64,000 bases of DNA, from IMG/VR virus record IMGVR_UViG_3300035698_004757, positions 33,673 to 97,672 of that record. One strand, written 5' to 3'. This DNA is from a virus. The translations under genes were made by a program, and so were the position numbers. Shown in pieces: positions 62,094 to 64,000 of the stretch. Positions within the stretch are counted from its first letter, which is position 1. Each line of letters opens with the position of its first letter. The notes beneath the pieces were generated by a model. The model was not told where the DNA came from. It saw nothing but the letters and a program-made list of their open reading frames with translations, and did not search any database.

Positions 62094-62966
62094 ATGTCGC
62101 CTATTGATTTGCTCATTCAGTACGATGATTTGTTTCTGTACAGCCCGTCGTTTCTGATCGGGGAAGAAGCGGAACAGGCCGGGCACGTGTTCGAGGGTAA
62201 GGCTATTGGTACAGCCGCGCTGGCTGACATTAGCCTCAAGCAAGTGATGCAAGAGTTGGTGGGTCCGCAGTTACCGAACTATGCCAAGGAGCGGAAGACA
62301 GGCCAGACAGTCGGTAAACGAAAGTTGAAGGATGTGCAGGCGAGGGCGCGCACGGCGTTGTTGGTTGAGATTGGCCGGTTCGAGGCTGGTGCAACTGACG
62401 CGACTACGTTGAAGGCCAGTGCGGCCAAGCTGATGAAGATGGCGTGGCGCGATGTGTTCCTAGCAGGTGTGCGAGCCAGTGGTAAGCCGCCCACGTTACC
62501 CGGCAGTAAGGCGCTGGTGCATCTATCGCCCGGTGACGACAAGTGGCTTAAAGGTGCGATGGCACATGAGGTGCGGTTTCTTAATTCGTTTATGCGGGCC
62601 GTGGTTGGGCAGACCTACAAGATGGCATTGGATCAGCGGGTGGAGATGTACGTGCGTAGTCTTGAGTCGTTTTTCGATAACGCACGTGTGATCGGTATGC
62701 CGCCGGGCACCCTTATCCATTGGACAGGTCCGTGGGACGATCGGTCATGCCCGGGGTGTAATTACATGTTCAAAAACAACCCGTACACCAAGTACACACT
62801 GCCGACTGTGCCCCGTGCTGGGATGACACAGTGCTTGACTAACTGCCGCGATAGGTTGTTATTGCGACGGGTGGGGGCGGAGGCCGCAGCAGCCGCCGTG
62901 GAGGGTAAGAAAACGAGACAGCAGCATGTGGGGGCGCTTCGTCGTCTAAAGCGGAAGAAGGGTTGA
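62094..62966 (+). CDS. MuF-like head morphogenesis protein
   Basis: A 290-residue protein starting behind AAAGGACTACACC. The C-terminal part has WTGPWDDRSCPGCNYMFKNN and later LTNCRDRL, the Cys arrangement (C-x-x-C ... C) of Mu gpF-type minor head proteins, with a helical N-terminus. It lies after the portal, as MuF proteins do, and probably helps head assembly or is injected. Its stop overlaps a -35 box of the small RNA promoter. Confidence 0.7.
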   Translation: MSPIDLLIQYDDLFLYSPSFLIGEEAEQAGHVFEGKAIGTAALADISLKQVMQELVGPQLPNYAKERKTGQTVGKRKLKDVQARARTALLVEIGRFEAGATDATTLKASAAKLMKMAWRDVFLAGVRASGKPPTLPGSKALVHLSPGDDKWLKGAMAHEVRFLNSFMRAVVGQTYKMALDQRVEMYVRSLESFFDNARVIGMPPGTLIHWTGPWDDRSCPGCNYMFKNNPYTKYTLPTVPRAGMTQCLTNCRDRLLLRRVGAEAAAAAVEGKKTRQQHVGALRRLKRKKG

Positions 62967-62990
62967 CGAGGGGACTACGACAGGTATAAT
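62963..62990 (+). promoter_or_regulatory. Promoter of candidate small RNA
   Basis: TTGACG (62963) and a perfect TATAAT (62985) with 16-base spacing, the best -10 box in the window. It overlaps the stop of the MuF-like gene. Confidence 0.75.
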
Positions 62991-62996
62991 GCTCGC

Positions 62997-63071
62997 AGTG
63001 GTTTCGGGTGTCCAGCCCACCACTTTGCCTAAGACAACTCGCATGGGTTCACCACCCATGCGAGTTTTTTT
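62997..63071 (+). ncRNA. Candidate small regulatory RNA, about 75 nt
   Basis: A near-consensus promoter lies directly upstream, and the transcript would end at a strong terminator (63038-63071), leaving no room for a gene. The 5' part can fold as AGTGGT with ACCACT (about 62998-63034), enclosing a second short stem; the 3' part is the terminator hairpin. Function unknown. Confidence 0.5.
63038..63071 (+). terminator. Rho-independent terminator
   Basis: CTCGCATGGG (63038-63047) pairs with CCCATGCGAG (63055-63064), followed by seven T. Confidence 0.9.
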
Positions 63072-63093
63072 ACGCCTAATGCGAAAACTGCTA

Positions 63094-63108
63094 TTGACGC
63101 GGCGTCAA
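63094..63108. repeat. 15-bp palindrome, variant copy 17
   Basis: TTGACGCGGCGTCAA (G centre, arms intact) over the -35 box of the promoter for the gene at 63172. Confidence 0.9.
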
Positions 63109-63122
63109 TGCGCCGATACACT
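63094..63122 (+). promoter_or_regulatory. Promoter with palindrome at -35
   Basis: TTGACG (63094) and TACACT (63117), 17-base spacing. The palindrome variant TTGACGCGGCGTCAA (63094-63108) covers the -35 box. GCGAAAAC lies just upstream as at the other promoters. It drives the gene at 63172. Confidence 0.75.
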
Positions 63123-63171
63123 TGGCAGACGAATCAATTGCCCGGAAGATCGGGCAGAAAGGCGGTCCACC

Positions 63172-63573
63172 ATGTGGATTTTCAACGAACACGGGTTTTT
63201 CAGCATTGTGCTGGCGCACGCACAGGACAAGGGCAAGCGGGTCGCCAAGCGTGACCCAAACAAGGTGATGATCCGGGCGCGGTGCCGGGCACACCTTGAG
63301 TCGTTGATGGGCTGGGCGTTTGACGATGGCGTTGACCACGCCGAGATTATCGAGACGGCGAATCGGGATTACATGTTTCGCATCGTGATCCCGAAGACTG
63401 AACTGGCCGACTTGATGTTGAAGACGGCCAATGAGTTGAGTACCGCCAATTTCAAGAACAGTGTTGCCGCCAAGTGGGGTCATAGCGACCCGTACACGGA
63501 CCTGTGCCATAACGTGTGGGGCGAGCATTACGCCATGCAAAAGAAGGTCCACGGCGCAGCGCTTTACGGTTGA
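63172..63573 (+). CDS. Conserved small protein of the MWIF-type
   Basis: A 133-residue protein behind CAGAAAGGCGGTCCACC. MWIFNEHGFFSIVLAH, then MIRARCRAHLESLM, YMFRIVIPKTELADLM and a C-terminal NFKNSVA with YAMQKKVHG match a family of small proteins that I recall from phages and bacteria, of unknown function. It has a palindrome-controlled promoter, so it may be an early or regulated gene. Confidence 0.6.
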   Translation: MWIFNEHGFFSIVLAHAQDKGKRVAKRDPNKVMIRARCRAHLESLMGWAFDDGVDHAEIIETANRDYMFRIVIPKTELADLMLKTANELSTANFKNSVAAKWGHSDPYTDLCHNVWGEHYAMQKKVHGAALYG

Positions 63574-63577
63574 AGTA

Positions 63578-63948
63578 ATGATTGCATTGATGGACACAAG
63601 TTGGACTACGCAGGGTTGGAGTCAACCGCAACCCGCTGACACGAATGTTAGCGTGTGCGCCGTTGTGACTCCTGTGGCAGCCATGCTTACGCACTGCAAG
63701 CACGTCGCGGGTTTGGTTCTACCCGAACCGGATGCGGACGTGTGGCGCAGCATGGACTACCGTACGTCCGGGCTGTACTTCGCGGCAATTACGTGGTCTG
63801 TGCTGCGGTTAATGGTGCTGATACGCTTACGCGGCCGTGCGCGATTAACGTGCAGGCGTGTACCCCCTCCGAACCGACCGAAGAGGCGAACACCTACTTT
63901 CGGCCTTTGGCGTGGGTTTCTTTAGCCCGTGTTGATGGGTCGTTCTGA
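63578..63948 (+). CDS. Last gene, reading frame uncertain
   Basis: Two overlapping frames compete. From ATG 63578 the frame reads MIALMDTSWTTQGWSQPQPA, then VRVCAVVTPVAAM-like sequence, with GC-rich third positions to about 63785, and runs on to 63925. From about 63785 the neighbouring frame looks more genuine (YVVCAAVNGADTLTRPCAIN, then TYFRPLAWVSLARVDGSF) and stops at 63948, right before a terminator. A frameshift near 63785, natural or from sequencing, or two overlapping genes, would explain this. No family recognised. Confidence 0.35.
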
Positions 63949-63958
63949 GTATTTTGAT

Positions 63959-63997
63959 AGCCGGGTTGAGTGTTCGCTCAACCCGGCTTTAGTTTTA
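63959..63997 (+). terminator. Rho-independent terminator at window end
   Basis: AGCCGGGTTGAG (63959-63970) pairs with CTCAACCCGGCT (63977-63988), followed by TTAGTTTTA. Confidence 0.85.
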
Positions 63998-64000
63998 CAG

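Noticed and set aside
1-64000. tRNA genes or a CRISPR array
   Set aside because: No cloverleaf candidate and no regular repeat-spacer pattern was seen in the gaps; the dispersed palindrome is too widely and unevenly spaced for CRISPR. A tRNA-finding program could still find a tRNA missed by eye.

Overview
This window is one continuous stretch of a large tailed-phage genome (contractile tail, myovirus type). The DNA is GC-rich, genes are packed on the + strand with many ATGA-type overlaps, and most starts carry purine-rich ribosome binding sites. I recognise a tail sheath, tube, tape measure, a complete P2/T4-type baseplate set, tail fibre genes, a phage replication and recombination set, terminase and portal. 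The major capsid and the start of the sheath gene lie outside the window, so the genome is longer than 64 kb. The host cannot be named. Sigma70-like promoters and a lipobox membrane protein in a lysis-like position suggest a Gram-negative bacterium (inference).

Layout. 0-24 kb: sheath (5' cut off), tube, a tail assembly chaperone with an apparent programmed frameshift, tape measure, hub and spike proteins, gp25/gp6/tail protein I, then tail fibre and tip proteins. 24-26 kb: membrane proteins likely to serve lysis; no endolysin was recognised. 26-32 kb: small accessory genes, a RecQ-type helicase interrupted by an intein, a TSCPD-like protein, and a 330-base AT-rich gap with hairpins. 32-37.5 kb: SF2 helicase, DnaB-like helicase and primase. 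37.5-38.9 kb: an AT-rich DNA methyltransferase cassette between two 202-bp direct repeats. 39-47 kb: DUF932-like protein, a uracil-DNA-glycosylase/DNA polymerase I fusion, a gp32-like protein and RecA/UvsX. 47-56 kb: ParB-like protein, second methyltransferase, Dda-like helicase, 5' nuclease, SbcD/SbcC. 56-63 kb: HU-like proteins, terminase subunits, portal, MuF-like head protein, a candidate small RNA, and a conserved small gene.

How it fits together. The replication block supplies a full replisome (helicase, primase, polymerase, ssDNA-binding protein) and a T4-like recombination engine (UvsX/RecA, gp46/47-like SbcCD, Dda-like and UvsW-like helicases). The packaging and tail blocks are classical.

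The most striking extra structures are: (1) a 15-bp palindrome, TTGACGCAGCGTCAA and close variants, 17 times across the window, mostly at gene borders, overlapping the -35 box of three promoters and present in the promoter of the ParB-like gene; (2) an Ala1-type intein in the RecQ helicase whose homing endonuclease is encoded out of frame inside the intein; (3) a methyltransferase cassette bracketed by a long duplicated promoter region, with a truncated gene remnant; (4) a roughly 100-residue module repeated six times in four different tail proteins. All numbers here come from reading by eye; no searches were run.
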